Source: Luidia sarsii (Eukaryota; Echinodermata; Asteroidea; Paxillosida; Luidiidae). From it: a stretch of 64,000 nt of DNA. Shown in pieces: positions 52,575 to 62,739 of the stretch. The stretch lies in the NCBI GenBank assembly GCA_949987565.1, contig OX465105.1:17845159-17909158 (forward strand), written 5' to 3'. How positions within the stretch are numbered: the first letter of the stretch is position 1; every line of letters starts with the position of its first letter. Under the pieces are notes generated by a model. The model saw nothing but the letters and a program-made list of their open reading frames with translations, was not told where the DNA came from and searched no databases. The translations under genes and the position numbers were made by a program.

Positions 52575-55500
52575 GTAAAGTACTTCGGTCTTTATAACCC
52601 GGGAGGAAATGTGGTGTTATAACTTGGCGTGCATGTTTGTAGGATATAACCTGAATCCTGCAAAATCCTGCTATCCTACCTTGTTCAAAGCTCCATGTGA
52701 CCTGAATCCTGCCAAATCCTGCAGTACTGGCTACTGTGGACCATTGCCTGAATCCTGCCAAATCCTGCACTGAGTTTATGGAGTTTTAGTCCACATTCTA
52801 AACAAAGACTTTTTTCAGCTTAGAACAATGGGCCCTTTTTCGAACGGATAATCTCTTGACAAAAGCCACAACGACGTCCGAATTGTTACCAGCATCCTGC
52901 ATTTTCCTACTGACAAAATCACCTCATGCCCTCAATCCTGCACATTCCTACAGTGTGTCAACTCTCATGTGCCCTCAAATAAAAATCCTGCTAAATCCTT
53001 CTCCAGCACTTTGATAGTAGTAGCCTGTATCCTGCACAATCCTGCAATGTGTCAACTCTCATGTGCCCTGAATCCTGCAGAATCCTGCAATGTGTCAACT
53101 CTCATGTGCCCTGAATCCTGCAGAATCCTGCTGAAGGCAAATAGGATTCCGCAGGATTTGGGAAGGTTAGGGTTTTAATTGATGCCTTGGGTGGAAAGGT
53201 AATCTGCAAGCGATTACTGATGGCAAAACGATCCTTTCTCTCTAAAGGGCTGCTGCAATATACATTATATCATTTAAATCCATGCTACAGAACTGTTTGC
53301 AATGTTGCTTACAATCAAATTTTCATGAGCAAAGTTGTGATGTCATCACAGAATCATGCAACAGAAACCCAATTGGTTGTGTACAAAAAGTTTCAGAAAA
53401 TTTCTGGTTTTTCCAGTAAAGCTATAATTCCTAAACCTAGTGATTTACTGCAAAAATGTATTCTTCGTTATTATTAAGTGAACGAGTTTTTCATCAAACC
53501 TAATCCAGAGGGATTAATTTTGAAAGCTAATGTTTTTGTTATATATTTTTTTAACTGTGGGTTCCTGACATGACCTTACAGTAGCGCCCTCAAGGATACT
53601 TCTAAAGGTAAATAAGAAGACCAATTTCTGACTCCACTAATATAAAGCATCTTGCCAATATGTTGGTATAATTCAGATCCCTAGATGACAGCAGAAAATG
53701 AGCTTGACTGTGGTATGTATTGAACGCAGAGACCCTTTACCATTAGTCCCAGATCTTGTTGTGCAAGTCATGGAACGATCGGCAGAAATATCACACACAC
53801 AGGTATGTGTATATAGAGCTCCATCTTCCATCGTGTCTCCATACATATACAGCGACCCAAGAACAAGTCAGGACGAATCTCACTCCCTCTGCTGGTTTAT
53901 CCGTAGCGACACGAGATACTTCGAATGTGATGACACCACGGGTGAGTCTGTTCAGTGACGTGCAGCAAATTGTCCAGTGGTCCATTTTGTGCAAAATCTT
54001 AAGGGTAAAGACAAGGCAGGGAATGCAACCCCACCCCCTCAGCCCCCCCCCCCTGCCGGTGGTCGTTACATTATCCACAGATGTACCCCCAAGGCCCCTC
54101 ACGTGCAATTACATGGCTAATGCCCATGACAAGCCCGATTGGAAGCGATGGCGTAAACTTCCAGAAAGTGCGCCGTCTGCTGGCGCGCAGGTCAGGCGTC
54201 TTCTCGATCGGTGACGGCATTTTTGGGGTCCCTATAATACGGTGGGATCAAACGGCACGATCGAGATGGTTGCAGTGCCTCAATTGTACGTGTATAATCT
54301 CGTATGCGAGGGAGTGTCTCTGAGCAGAGCTGGCAACCCAAGAACGTCTTGTGCCGGTTTTTTTAAGCAGATTCGCCCCAAACAAGGCTATAAAGCCACT
54401 CAATGTAGGCTGGGGGAAAACATAAACCAGGAAGGGAATTCCAGAGAGAGGCTGAACGAGGGATCGGAAGAAGCCGTTCTGATACCTCTCTGTTCTACAC
54501 CTTTGGGATAGATAGGGTGTATGTAAGAGAGAATGCAAACAGCCTGGTTGCTCGCTTAAATGTCCTGACTGTGGGGGACCAAGTCGGCATAATACCGATA
54601 AGAGGAGACTCAGGGCCATCGGGCACCGTCATACGATGGGCTAGGGGTTGCAGTGACGACCCAAGCCCCTTGCCAACGAAGATTTGGGGAGGTTGAGGTT
54701 TTCGTTTTAACCGATGAAAAATTGTCATGCCCGGGGTAAATTGCGAGCCGTATTGGATTGTGCATGCTGCGATCACTAGAATCCCCAATACGTTGATAGT
54801 TTTGAACCAGTTCACGACATCGAGGACCACGAACGCTAAACTATAGTACACCTCTTATTCTAACGACTGCAGCTTTATACCCGTGTTCAATTCCGTTTAT
54901 AGACGCTGGTGGACCGACGTGCCGAGAGCCCGGCTCCCAAGATCGCCACTGCGGCTACGCAGATGCGATCGTGTGTAAATACAGCGACGGAAGCGGTTCG
55001 TGCGTGTACTCCGCCTCGACATCGGCGGGTCCGTTCTGCATTTGCAGAGACGGCAGCGGGGAATTTCCGGCGACGCCGGCCGTAATTGGGTGCGTAACAC
55101 GGCCCGTTCCCCCGCCACGGACTAGGGACTAACATTTCACAGACCTGCTCGATCAAGCTCGAAAACCCGCCATTGGAAAAATCTTGCCTTGATTCAAAAA
55201 CAAAATCGCAGGTCGCGTCAAAAGTGGCGCTAATTGCATTCGACTTGTGTACGGGTATTGAGTACTTTTTAAATCGTCTTTTTGCGTGTAAGACCGCTGC
55301 TGTTGATATACTGTCTCAGGCTGGTTGTATAGGGCCCAATTTCATAGAGCCACTTAAGCGTGAGAATCTGCTAAGCAGGAAAAATCTTCAACTTGTAAGC
55401 AAGGATTACAAACTGCACTGCAATGTGACGTCCATTCCGTTTCACGTGTATTACACTCTGCTTTACTGAGCATGAAACATTAGTGAAGTTCGGGTATAGG

Positions 55501-58500
55501 CAAGGGGATCCCGTGGCTCGTGACTTTTTTGCGCCTAAGCACATTCCGGCGCTTGAGCAGCTCTATGAAATCATTGGCCCCTGTAGCCAGGGCTCACAGC
55601 CGGACAGGTTGACATCTTGAGGCCCGAATTGGAACAATTGCCTGGCAACATGCCGAACGGTTATTAAACGATGCTTTACACGTAAAAGTCCGTAAGCCAA
55701 TTTGAGGGACTTAAAAGCGGCTCTTCGAAATTGGTCCATAAACCATGCCATTCATATCACTTTAGGCATAATCAGCTGCGCAATGCCAACTTTTAATAAA
55801 TTCAGACAATTAAGTCACCGAACGTTCCCGATTCACGAAGATCGAGTCAGAAAAGATCAATACTAGTCAGGCACGAGTAGATAAATATGGTATACGAATC
55901 TGCAAACTGCATGAGTACCGAAGTGGGAACATCCTTGTCAGACTGACAATGCTTATAACACCCAAGGGGCGACTTGATGGAGCTGATTATAAGCGGCAAC
56001 AATTTGATTCAGCACAAAACGGTCATTATTCATTGGCTCGCCTTCCCCACCCATACTTCACCTTTGTTTCATTGCAATGCAGTTTTTAATCCCGTTTACA
56101 CGATGAAGACTTTCCATGCTTAACCGATTTTTACGCTTAAGCGGCTCTATGGAAATTGGGTCATGGCATGCGTAGGACTCTGTAAAAATGTGCATGGCAC
56201 TTTATATAGCTATTATTACATTTGGTGTGCAGTATAAATAATGCAGTGGTTGTGTTTACGGCAGTCGTCCATGTGGTTCCCTGACGTACATAACAGTTGT
56301 CAGGATGTTCAGCTCTTGGAACCAGACTATCACCGAATAGTCTGGTTCAATTAGCCTGCAATGCTGACGAATACTGCCAAGTGAGGGAACCACACGGACG
56401 ACTGCCGTAACAATAGCCACTGCGTATAAATAATGGATACAAAAACTCACCGCTTGATGTTCAGCGCAGTCACCATTTCCCGACCAGATGCAACTTTCTG
56501 TAGGCTAATATCTATTATCCAGAGTGACAATGTCCGTTTCCTTGTCCTTCATCAGAAGTTGCAGGAACGACAGTGAGGTGGCGACGATTCCGTCTTGGAC
56601 CGCCGGCGGCAGCGGGTCGCAGACGACGCGGTCGGCCGACGATTCCCTCCGCACGACGGCGGCGTCCGTCGTCGACGGCGCCCACCACGGCGGAGACGGG
56701 ACGGGGCCGGTCTCCGCGCACCGGCCCGGTCACCGCGGGCCGCCGTCGGCCACCGCGCCGTCCCCCACCTCCGCCCGGGCCCATGCCGGCGACTTGCACG
56801 GGACGCCGCTCCTGGAGAAGCCCGTTCTGGTCGTGGTCCTGGCCGCCGTGCCGCTAACCCTGGCAGTTGTCTGCCTCGTGCTTGTCTTGATATGGCGACG
56901 GCGGAGACTCCAGTTCGTGGCTCAAACATCAGGGTAAAGGCGAATTGGATAGGCTATAGTCTTCTTATCGAGTGCTTTCTCTCAATTAAAGTCGACCTAA
57001 CAAATACTGGACGCAGGCGATGCTATTAGGTGTGAGTAGTAAGGTCAGCTTGGGTACAGGGATTGGGCAGAAGTGGGCATTCCAGAAGATGACTCATGGT
57101 CTCCTCCTCTCCACATTCACATACTGGTTGACCTTCATTGTTGAAACCCCATTTGGCGAAAGTCAAGAAAGATTATTGCATCGATTTACACTAAGGTTTC
57201 ACATATGCTAGACCACCCTCTCTCTCTCTCTCTTCGTTAGTTGCCAGAACCCCTCGCTGTTAAAGGCTCCGTCCTTACTCAGGATGAGAATGCCATCAAG
57301 GCACAACCAAGCGGAATAAGGAATTTCCAAAATACCCTTCGAATACTCGCAATGCTCTTCGAACCCGCCTCGCGCGATCCTTGCCCATTCATCAATTCAA
57401 AGGACGTGCGACAGCCGCAGGTTTCCTGCGTCCATAGATCAACAATACGCCGTGCGGCAACCCTAAGATAGATGACGGCTACAGTATGTAATAACCGTGG
57501 AAATTCTGCGGCGATTCTAGAATTTCTATTGGCCGTAGATATTGCAGAATCAACGGTGGCCGCGGCAAAAGGTGACCGGGGCATCAGCCCGAATGCAGCT
57601 CGAATGTGAAGGAAGTAGTAGTAAGACTTCTGTCGGAATGCAATCGGGCTATTCGGGCTGAACTTCTGAAATATGCAGGAACGTGCATGGAGCTTTTCAT
57701 TCCGACGACAATCGGGGCTCATCCGCTTCTGCATAGTGTGACTGGGGTTTCAGGCAGGAGCTTCATTCACACAGGCATCTTACTATGGAACAGTTGTCCA
57801 GTCTCTGTTGTCGGCACTATCTAGCGAACAAGGAATGTAAACAAACGAAGGAAAGGCTGAATGGGAACTCTTAAATAACGAATTGAAAAAAAGGGAATTC
57901 GGTCATTTGAGAGGCGAGTGCCTGCATGAAGGCCTTCTTATACCACACAAGGAAAGCAGCTTTGAGATTAGCTTTAAAGGGACTCTGCAATCAATATCAC
58001 AGTCAAGCTGTGTCAAGTTCTGCTGTCAGTATGCAGTGTAAAAAGATATTGGCAAGCTTTTTTTTCCTAGTGGAGTTAGAAATTGGTCATTTGTTTTACC
58101 TTTGAAAATACGCAGTGGCTGTTGTTACGGCAGTCGTCCGTGTGGTTCCCTGACTTGATTGTATTTCGTCACCATTGCAGGCTGATTGAACCAGTCTATT
58201 AGCTGATAGTCTGATTCCAAGAGCTAAACATCCTGACAAATAATGTGAAGTCAGGGAACCACACGGACGACTGCCGTAACACCAGCCACTGCGTTGAAAA
58301 TAACCTTATAAAAATGAGGGCGCTATTGTAAAGTCATGTCAGGAACCCACAGTTTAAAAAAACAAACGAAAAACATTAACCTTCAAACTACAAATTAATC
58401 CCTCTGGATTAAGTTTGATGAAAAACTCCTTCACTAAATGATCATGAAGCATACATTTTGGCATAGTAAATCGACAGGTTTAGGGATAGGTCTGCAAAAA

Positions 58501-60947
58501 AAAAATAATAATAATAATTCAGAAGCTTGTGTACACAACCCATTGGGTTTCTGTTGCATGCATGGTCCGGTGATGACATCACAAATTTAATCATAATATT
58601 GAAATTTTCATTAGCATAAATGATTAAAACAATGGCTTGATGGGTAAACAGGGGTTGGTTGCCATGGAGAGGGCAGGGGAAAGGTTAACACCCACAGACT
58701 CCATCTCCCCTCTCTCCACTTTTTTTTAGCTTTCCTCCCTCTCTCTCTCTCTCTCTTATGCCCCCTTCTCTCTCTCTCCCCTTCTCTCTCCTCTCTCTCC
58801 CCTTTTCTCTCTCTCCCTTTCTCTCTCTCCACCCTCTCTCTCCCTCCTCTCTCTCCCTCCTCTCTCTCCCTTCTCTCTCACCCTTCTCTCTCTCCCCTTT
58901 CTCTTCTCTCTCTTCCCTTCTCTCTATCCACAGCCTCTCTCTCCCTCCTCTCTCCACTTCTCTCTCTTTCCCCCTTCTCTCTCTTTCCCCCTTCTCTCTC
59001 TCCCCTTCTCTTTCTTTCTCTCCGTCTCTCTCACTCTCTCCCCCTTCTCTCTCTCCCTCTCTCTCCCCTCTCTCTCTCCCCTTTTCTCTCTCTCCCTTTC
59101 TCTCTCTCCACCCTCTCTCTCCCTCCTCTCTCTCCTTTCTCTCTCTCTCCCTTCTCTCTCTCCCCTTTCTCTTCTCTATCTCCCCTTCTCTCTATCCACA
59201 CCCTCTCTCTCCCTCCTCTCTCCACTTCTCTCTCTTTCCCCCTTCTCTCTCTTCCCCCTTCTCTCTCTTTCCCCCTTCTCTCTCTTTCTCTCCGTCTCTC
59301 TCACTCTCTCCCCCTTCTCTCTCTCCCTCTCTCTCTCCCCTTTTCTCTCTCTCCCTTTCTCTCTCTCCACCCTCTCTCTCCCTCCTCTCTCTCCCTTCTC
59401 TCTCTCTCCCTTCTCTCTCTCCCCTTTCTCTTCTCTCTCTCCCCTTCTCTCTATCCACACCCTCTCTCTCCCTCCTCTCTCCACTTCTCTCTCTTTCCCC
59501 CTCCTCTCTCTTTCCCCTTCTGTCTCTCTCCCCTTCTCTCTCTTTCCCCCTTCTCTCTCTTTCCCCCTTCTCTCTCTTTCCCCTTCTCTCTCTCTCCCTA
59601 CACTAAATACCTATTCCGAGGTATTAGCGTTCGATCATAGCGTTCTGCTGCAATCAAGTGTTTCAGACCCTCCGCACACCACGAAGTGGTTTACTCTGCC
59701 AAACATCGGACAGGGCGTCAACAGAGAATAAGTCATACAAATAATACAAACTGCTCACTGACTAGGACGACCTGTAAACAGTCAAATATCAAACCTAATG
59801 CTTCGATCCTAGCAGGGCCTTGCTGAACTGAAGACAGAGAAAGATCCCGTCTTAATAAAACACAATTGGTCCTGCTTGGAGCGAAACGTCAGACCCTTTA
59901 CTCTTTAGCATAACAAGTGGATTAGAAATCTTGTGTCTAATGAGATGTATCATCTCCCCTTCTATTCACAGCCGGAAACCCAGCGATTCATTCGCCATAG
60001 TGTTTGATGCAAAAGGTAAGGTTTTTGTTTGTTTTCTATCAGTCGAGACCGATACTGTCTCACTCCTGAGGGGGTTCATATCGAATGGTGAACACAATGC
60101 GTATAATATAAGCGGAATCGATTCCTCTTCTCAAAATTACTGACGAGAATCCACGTTGTGCAAACCTGCAGCTTATAATGGGCGGGGGTGGACATTGTAT
60201 GCACAACAATAGTGAGCGTATTGTTTCGGGCCCCGTCATACGCTCTGCGCTGCTGCACCCGACAGTGGAATTTCAGAGGACTTGGCAAGAGATTTTACAC
60301 ATGAGCGGTATGCGAGAACAGGCCGAGGTCGAACACAAAGCAATAGCGTTAAACGAAAACCAAACCAACGAAAGATACCATGGCAAATGTTTGTCCCTCA
60401 ATACTGTCAAGGCTACGCTCAATTTTCCCATGCTACGCAATTACTAGTGTATATGGGTTTTCTCGATCAAGCAACTTCGAGAAATCTGCCTGCGACTAGA
60501 GTATTATTTTAACTGGTCCATATGTCTTGGTTTACAACAATTGGTTGTTTGCATCTGAATGAAAGCGGCGATGGCTTATCCGTCGTAAGTTGAGTTAAGA
60601 TGCATCGTAAGGGGTTTGTGAAATCCACCCCAGGTCGTGTAAAATGTTTCTTTCTCCTTTGTTTTAAAAGTTCCCAGTACGTTTCTCCTTCATTCTTGTG
60701 GTCCCTATTTCTGGTTCACATTCATCAGGATGAGACCGGGGACGAAAACACGGAGACGAGAGCGGACGAGGGCACGTACGCGGCCGTACTGCCGAGGCCG
60801 GCGACCCCGGGAGAATTGAGCTCTATTCACGGTCGACTCCGCGGGCACTTCGATAGAATTCTCGGTCCAGTAAAGCAAAAACAAACCCTCGATATTAGCC
60901 AGTTATTGGACTCTTTAAACTCCCTCGGTAGATCAAAGAAGGCGTGA
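52414..60947 (+). CDS. Gene C: type I receptor, paralogue of gene A (6 exons, 3' end unresolved)
   Basis: Predicted exons: 52414-52574, 53730-53941, 54903-55089, 56556-56933, 59972-60015 and 60729-60947. The first five join in frame with phases 2,1,2,2, and the fifth ends in phase 1, exactly as in gene A. Content matches gene A: signal peptide; a Cys-containing exon; a six-Cys module (residues 131-172, CGYADAIVCKYSDGSGSC and CIC); a Ser/Thr/Pro/Gly-rich stalk; a membrane span at about 277-300 followed by WRRRR. The last exon (EGTYAAVLPRP ... SQLLDSLNSLGRSKKA) does not fit the phase of exon 5 with its best acceptor, so either an exon is missing, acceptor 60633 is used, or the gene is damaged. 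The tail is shorter and has fewer tyrosines than gene A. Function unknown; a cell-surface receptor is inferred. Confidence 0.65.
52640..53160. repeat. AATCCTGC minisatellite in intron 1 of gene C
   Basis: Repeated CCTGAATCCTGCAAAATCC-type motifs. From about 53040 a 43-base unit with GTGTCAACTCTCATGTGCCC recurs at least twice. Confidence 0.85.
53180..53690 (+). repeat. Intronic repeat inverted relative to 58035-58680
   Basis: ACCCAATTGGTTGTGTACA, TAATCCAGAGGGATTAATTT and ACTGTGGGTTCCTGACATGA recur in reverse complement within intron 4 of gene C. The pair could fold the pre-mRNA across exons 2-4. Confidence 0.75.
53730..53941 (+). CDS. Gene C exon 2 (tentative start)
   Basis: The donor GTGAGT at 53942 is strong and phase 1. 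The acceptor at 53729 (TGAACGCAG) was chosen because it leaves one base to complete the phase-2 codon, but its pyrimidine tract is poor. It encodes VCVYRAP ... SLCWFIR ... FECDDTTG, with fewer cysteines than gene A exon 2. Confidence 0.5.
54350..54660. repeat. Dispersed repeat family X, copy 3
   Basis: AAGGCTATAAAGCCACTCAA, CAGGAAGGGAATTCCAGAGA and GATACCTCTCTGTTCTACACC match 26255-26460 in the same sense. In intron 2 of gene C. Confidence 0.65.
54903..55089 (+). CDS. Gene C exon 3: six-cysteine module
   Basis: Acceptor TTTATAG, donor GTGCGT at 55090. Spacing C-x9-C-x7-C-x8-C-x10-C-x-C. About half of the residues across the module equal gene A, including CGYADA-VCKY-DG-GSC. Confidence 0.82.
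55332..55580. mobile_element. GGGCCCAATTTCATAGAGC-type element
   Basis: Left end GGGCCCAATTTCATAGAGCC then ACTTAAGCG; right end GCGCTTGAGCAGCTCTATGA then AATCATTGGCCC in reverse complement. Single-end relatives lie near 56130-56160 and 62400-62465. Confidence 0.65.
56242..56424. mobile_element. 183-bp MITE with 9-bp TSD, copy 1 (intron 3 of gene C)
   Basis: Ends TGCAGTGGTTGTGTTTACGG and CCGTAACAATAGCCACTGCG, flanked by TATAAATAA on both sides (56233-56241, 56425-56433). Arms include GGCAGTCGTCC and GTGGTTCCCTGAC. A 9-base duplication is typical of Mutator-like elements. Confidence 0.88.
56556..56933 (+). CDS. Gene C exon 4: stalk and transmembrane segment
   Basis: Acceptor TCCTTCATCAG, donor GTAAAG at 56934. 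SCRNDSE start, long Ser/Thr/Pro/Gly stalk, then VLVVVLAAVPLTLAVVCLVL and WRRRR. Very GC-rich exon in AT-rich surroundings, like gene A exon 4. Confidence 0.85.
57000..58034. other. Intron 4 of gene C, first part
   Basis: A small CTCTCT run near 57222-57236. No exon or bounded repeat was recognised. Confidence 0.4.
58035..58680 (-). repeat. Inverted partner of 53180-53690, interrupted by a MITE
   Basis: Reverse complement of the intron 1 repeat (TGTCAGGAACCCACAGTTTA, AATTAATCCCTCTGGATTAA). The MITE at 58111-58293 is inserted in it, so the repeat is older. Confidence 0.7.
58111..58293. mobile_element. 183-bp MITE with 9-bp TSD, copy 2 (intron 4 of gene C)
   Basis: CGCAGTGGCTGTTGTTACGG at left, CCGTAACACCAGCCACTGCG at right. 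Perfect flank duplication TTGAAAATA (58102-58110, 58294-58302). Confidence 0.92.
58725..59606. repeat. Pyrimidine (CTCTCTCCC) tract with higher-order units
   Basis: Nearly pure C/T on the + strand for about 870 bases. Within it, a longer block containing CTATCCACACCCTCTCTC recurs at about 58925, 59190 and 59450, spacing about 260-265 bases, so the tract has a higher-order tandem structure. Ser/Leu/Pro frames are artefacts. Confidence 0.93.
59607..59971. mobile_element. End of intron 4 with a Penelope-type terminal pair
   Basis: About 59800-59822 (minus) and 59868-59905 (plus, GGTCCTGCTTGGAGCGAAAC then GTCAGACCC) repeat the hammerhead-like terminal motifs seen at 37319-37445, just before gene C exon 5. 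Confidence 0.5.
59972..60015 (+). CDS. Gene C exon 5: juxtamembrane mini-exon
   Basis: 44 bases, acceptor TTCTATTCACAG, donor GTAAGG. Adds RKPSDSFAIVFDAK. Phase 2 to 1, as in gene A exon 5. Confidence 0.65.
60535..60600 (+). mobile_element. tRNA-related repeat, fragment (copy 7)
   Basis: TTGGTTGTTTGCATCTGAAT and GAAAGCGG match the family body only. In intron 5 of gene C. Confidence 0.5.
60729..60947 (+). CDS. Gene C exon 6: cytoplasmic tail (junction uncertain)
   Basis: After the good acceptor CACATTCATCAG the frame DETGDENTETRADEGTYAAV runs 72 codons to TGA and reads like a soluble tail with one Tyr. Phase 0 here conflicts with phase 1 at the end of exon 5. Acceptor CCACCCCAG at 60633 would restore the frame but adds 31 hydrophobic, intron-like residues. 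Confidence 0.55.
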   Translation, partial: DETGDENTETRADEGTYAAVLPRPATPGELSSIHGRLRGHFDRILGPVKQKQTLDISQLLDSLNSLGRSKKA

Positions 60948-61302
60948 AATTTCTACTGTGGATAGATATATGCCTTACAGTCTTTTTTCGTGAAATTCGT
61001 GAAATTCGAATAGACTACTTGGCCTACATGATTACATCTCCTCAAGCTGAACCTGATTCAAAATAACTTTTAAGGTGTTGGCCTTAGGGACACATTTCGC
61101 TATAGGCTAATTAGTCGAGCCAATCTATTCCAACTATTTCAACAATATTTAGTACAGGCTTCTATCATCGGTGGAGCGAGTATGGGGCGCCCCTCGCGTC
61201 GGTAGGCCACCCGACAACTGTTGTATGTCGGAAATCAGGAATGTTTTCTGTGGGCATGAGGTAAGGTGACTGTCGAACCCGCAAATCCGTAATAAAAATC
61301 TA
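60948..61302. other. 3' flank of gene C
   Basis: No clear polyadenylation signal or repeat was recognised apart from a duplicated GTGAAATTC near 60993. Confidence 0.4.
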
Positions 61303-61483
61303 CGCAGTGGCTGTTGTTACGGCAGTCGTCCGTGTGGTTCCCTGACTTAACAGTATTTGTCAGGATGTTTAGCTCTTGGAACCAGACTATCAGCTAATAG
61401 ACTGGTTCAACCAGCCTGCAATGCTGACGACATTATCAAATCAGGGAACCACACGGACGACTGCCGTAACAACAGCCACGGCG
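61303..61483. mobile_element. 181-bp MITE with 9-bp TSD, copy 3
   Basis: CGCAGTGGCTGTTGTTACGG at left, CCGTAACAACAGCCACGGCG at right. Perfect flank duplication AAAAATCTA (61294-61302, 61484-61492). Confidence 0.92.
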
Positions 61484-61626
61484 AAAAATCTAATTTACAA
61501 TGTGACGCGGTGTTAACGAGCAAGGTGTCTATCAAACTTATGTGATATAGATCGGCCGTTATGAATGAATACTTAATCCAGCCTTAAACTTTTATATATA
61601 TATACGTTTGAATGTCTTCATTTATT

Positions 61627-61830
61627 TGATCCCCGAGCTGCTGTAGCCAGGTTAATCATCAATTGTTGTTTGCATCTGAATAAAAGCGGGGACGTGATCT
61701 CTGGAGTTTAACTGATAAACGGTTAATGGTTGAATGCTTCTGACTGGCAACACCCCTCCCTCCGGCAGAGACTAGCCCCGGTTCAATCAAAGTTTGCTTT
61801 GCCAGTTTTCAAGTGAAAAGAGTGGAATAC
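61627..61830 (+). mobile_element. tRNA-related repeat, copy 8 (tRNA part deleted)
   Basis: Plus strand: GATCCCCGAGCTGCTGTAGC, TTTGCATCTGAATAAAAGCG, CTGACTGGCAACACCCCTCC, then a jump from GACTAG to GGTTCAATCAAAGTTTGC, so the A-box region is missing. Confidence 0.7.
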
Positions 61831-61899
61831 AAGTAAGAGGCGATTGAGATCGCATCACAATGCGGTTGTAATCCTGTTAAAAAGTAAATCTAAAATTTA

Positions 61900-62400
61900 G
61901 TGGGCCTGACGTTTCGATCCTAGCAGGACCTTTCTCAAAGGCAGAGTGACAAGGACAAAACAGATACATGTACACGAAGGAAGGGGGGAGAGTGAATAGG
62001 ACACGGATGAGAAACAAAGGACAAAGAGTGAAGCTGGTAGGGAGAGATCAAAGGGAAGGGCAGGGGGTAGGTAGGGATTAATGAGAGGAGGGGGAAAGAT
62101 CAAAGAGAAGGGCAAGGAGTGGGGTAGGGATTAGTGACAATAGGGGGAAAGATCAAAGAGAGAAGTGTGAAGGACTGAACACAAAAGAAGGATTATCAGA
62201 AAGCTGCATGGTGTTAGTCATTACCCTCCTGGATGTTGAGACCATGTGGTTGAATAGTCCGAAGACGCTTCATCCACATTTTCTCACGGCTAAGACGGAC
62301 AGCATTATTACGGTGACCAAGTGATTCTATGCCCAGTACACTCATGTCTGATATCGAATGATCAGTTAAAAAGTAATTTAAAAATTCGCAAAGTAAAAGT
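61900..62400 (-). pseudogene. Penelope-like retroelement, 3' fragment with GIY-YIG domain end
   Basis: On the minus strand the frame through HSISDMSVLGIES and REKMWMKRLRTIQPHGLN resembles the C-terminal part of the GIY-YIG endonuclease domain of Penelope-like elements (W-x-x-x-L-R-T-x-x-P-x-G-L-N ending). A stop follows at about 62214. Then comes a C/T-rich 3' UTR and, at 61903-61940, the hammerhead-like terminal motif (GGTCC-TGCTA-GGATC, GAAAC, GTC). The reverse-transcriptase part is absent. At about 62400-62465 the frame runs into ends of another element. Confidence 0.6.
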
Positions 62401-62739
62401 TCAACAGAGGAAGACTTTTTTCTGCTTAGCAGATTTTCACGCTTAAGCGGCTCTATGAAAGTAGACCCTGTTTTCAAATTTGTTGCATATTATTGCAAAA
62501 TGTATCCGTTAACAGAACATAATTATTTTGATCAAATGCATCTGAATACCACATCACAAAATAGCGATTGCAGTCTGTTTTACCAGCTATTTTTTTGATC
62601 AAGTCACATTTGACGCAATTTGAGCCCAAGTGCACGTTCCAGCCCGTAGGTTCGAGTCCGAGTCATTTTGTTATCGTGATTGGAGTCCGAGACAGAGACA
62701 TAAGACGCATGACCCGAGTGGGACAAACATCCAAGTCCG

